NCBI GenBank assembly: GCA_031264975.1
Contig: JAISDH010000122.1
Location: 1-6,637 of the forward strand
Length of the DNA stretch: 6,637 nucleotides
Direction: 5' to 3'
Origin: Bacteroidales bacterium
Lineage (GTDB): Bacteria; Bacteroidota; Bacteroidia; Bacteroidales; WCHB1-69
The notes beneath the pieces were generated by a model, which was not told the origin of the DNA, did no database searches, and saw only the letters and a list, made by a program, of their open reading frames with translations. A program made the translations under genes and the position numbers. Shown here one piece after another: positions 6,514 to 6,637 of this stretch. Numbering within the stretch: position 1 is the first letter of the stretch; each line of letters begins with the position of its first letter.

Positions 6514-6637
6514 CGATTGCGCCCCGATTGGGGCTTTATTTTTAGATGCTTCCTATCCACAGCGCGTTGCACTGTGCTGTTGATTCCAGCCTTTCAGGCT
6601 GATGCTTTCGCCTATGCGTCTATTAATCAACTAATCG
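6514..6637 (+). repeat. double-hairpin repeat unit plus part of the next, plus orientation
   Basis: A 67-nt unit (6514-6580) starts with CGATTGCGCCCC. It has first hairpin GCCCC-GATT-GGGGC (6521-6534), a variable part, and second hairpin CACAGCGC-GTT-GCACTGTG (6558-6576, one mismatch), followed by CTGTTGATT. The next unit begins at 6581 with hairpin CAGCCT-TTC-AGGCTG (6587-6601). It appears to run out around 6620 into an AT-rich stretch at the window edge. Confidence 0.75.
6521..6543 (+). terminator. likely intrinsic terminator formed by a repeat hairpin
   Basis: A 5-bp all-GC stem (GCCCC/GGGGC) with loop GATT is followed directly by TTTATTTTT on the plus strand, the textbook shape of a Rho-independent terminator. 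It is also the first hairpin of the repeat unit at 6514-6580, so termination may be a by-product of the repeat. It lies more than 500 nt after hmuV. Confidence 0.5.

Larger units (their letters stand above)
6003..6637. other. repeat-rich intergenic region after the operon
   Basis: No open reading frame here carries a recognisable protein, on either strand. The region is a mosaic of short periodic tracts and ~64-69 bp double-hairpin repeat units, with two terminator-like hairpins. The first plausible transcription stop after hmuV is about 400 nt downstream, so the hmu message may have a long untranslated tail, or may end at one of the repeat hairpins. The next gene lies beyond the window, so its orientation is not known. 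Confidence 0.7.

Noticed and set aside
6071..6637. CRISPR-like look: ~40-nt conserved parts alternating with ~27-nt variable parts
   Set aside because: The conserved parts differ from copy to copy with paired changes in their stems, units occur in both orientations, spacing varies (64-69 nt), and no cas gene is visible. This fits palindromic intergenic repeats, not a CRISPR array.

Overview
The window reads as a piece of a Bacteroidetes genome, most likely Bacteroidales. The four genes match the distal half (S-T-U-V) of the hmuYRSTUV heme-uptake operon known from Porphyromonas gingivalis and Bacteroides. The starts mostly lack Shine-Dalgarno sequences and sit behind A/T-rich stretches, as is usual in this phylum, and the non-coding DNA is full of short periodic repeats. 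Species cannot be named from the sequence alone.

Layout. Positions 1-156 are the upstream region: a 7-nt-periodic degenerate repeat (1-49), a purine-rich stretch and a possible hairpin. Positions 157-6002 are one tight plus-strand operon: hmuS (157-4395, CobN/Mg-chelatase-H-like), hmuT (4388-5068, multi-pass membrane protein), hmuU (5074-5694, MotA/TolQ/ExbB-type) and hmuV (5676-6002, DUF2149, single-pass). Junctions are an 8-nt overlap, a 5-nt gap and a 19-nt overlap, so the four products are probably made together. The usual first two genes, hmuY (hemophore) and hmuR (TonB-dependent receptor), are not in the window.

Positions 6003-6637 contain no gene I can support. They hold an 8-nt-periodic repeat, several copies in both orientations of a ~64-69 bp unit with two hairpins, a second 7-nt-periodic tract that partly mirrors the one at the left edge, an AT-rich dyad, and two terminator-like hairpins.

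How the genes could work together (inference). HmuS is anchored by a membrane segment at each end, with positive charge on the outer flank of both, which places its ~1,360-residue chelatase-like body in the periplasm. HmuU and HmuV look like a reduced proton-driven motor pair (TolQ/ExbB plus an ExbD-like partner with one membrane aspartate). HmuT is a further inner-membrane component. The attractive model is an inner-membrane complex that handles heme or another metallated tetrapyrrole in the periplasm, removing its iron or passing it inward, powered by the proton gradient. Family knowledge supports a heme role for HmuS. The jobs of T, U and V are not established by this sequence.
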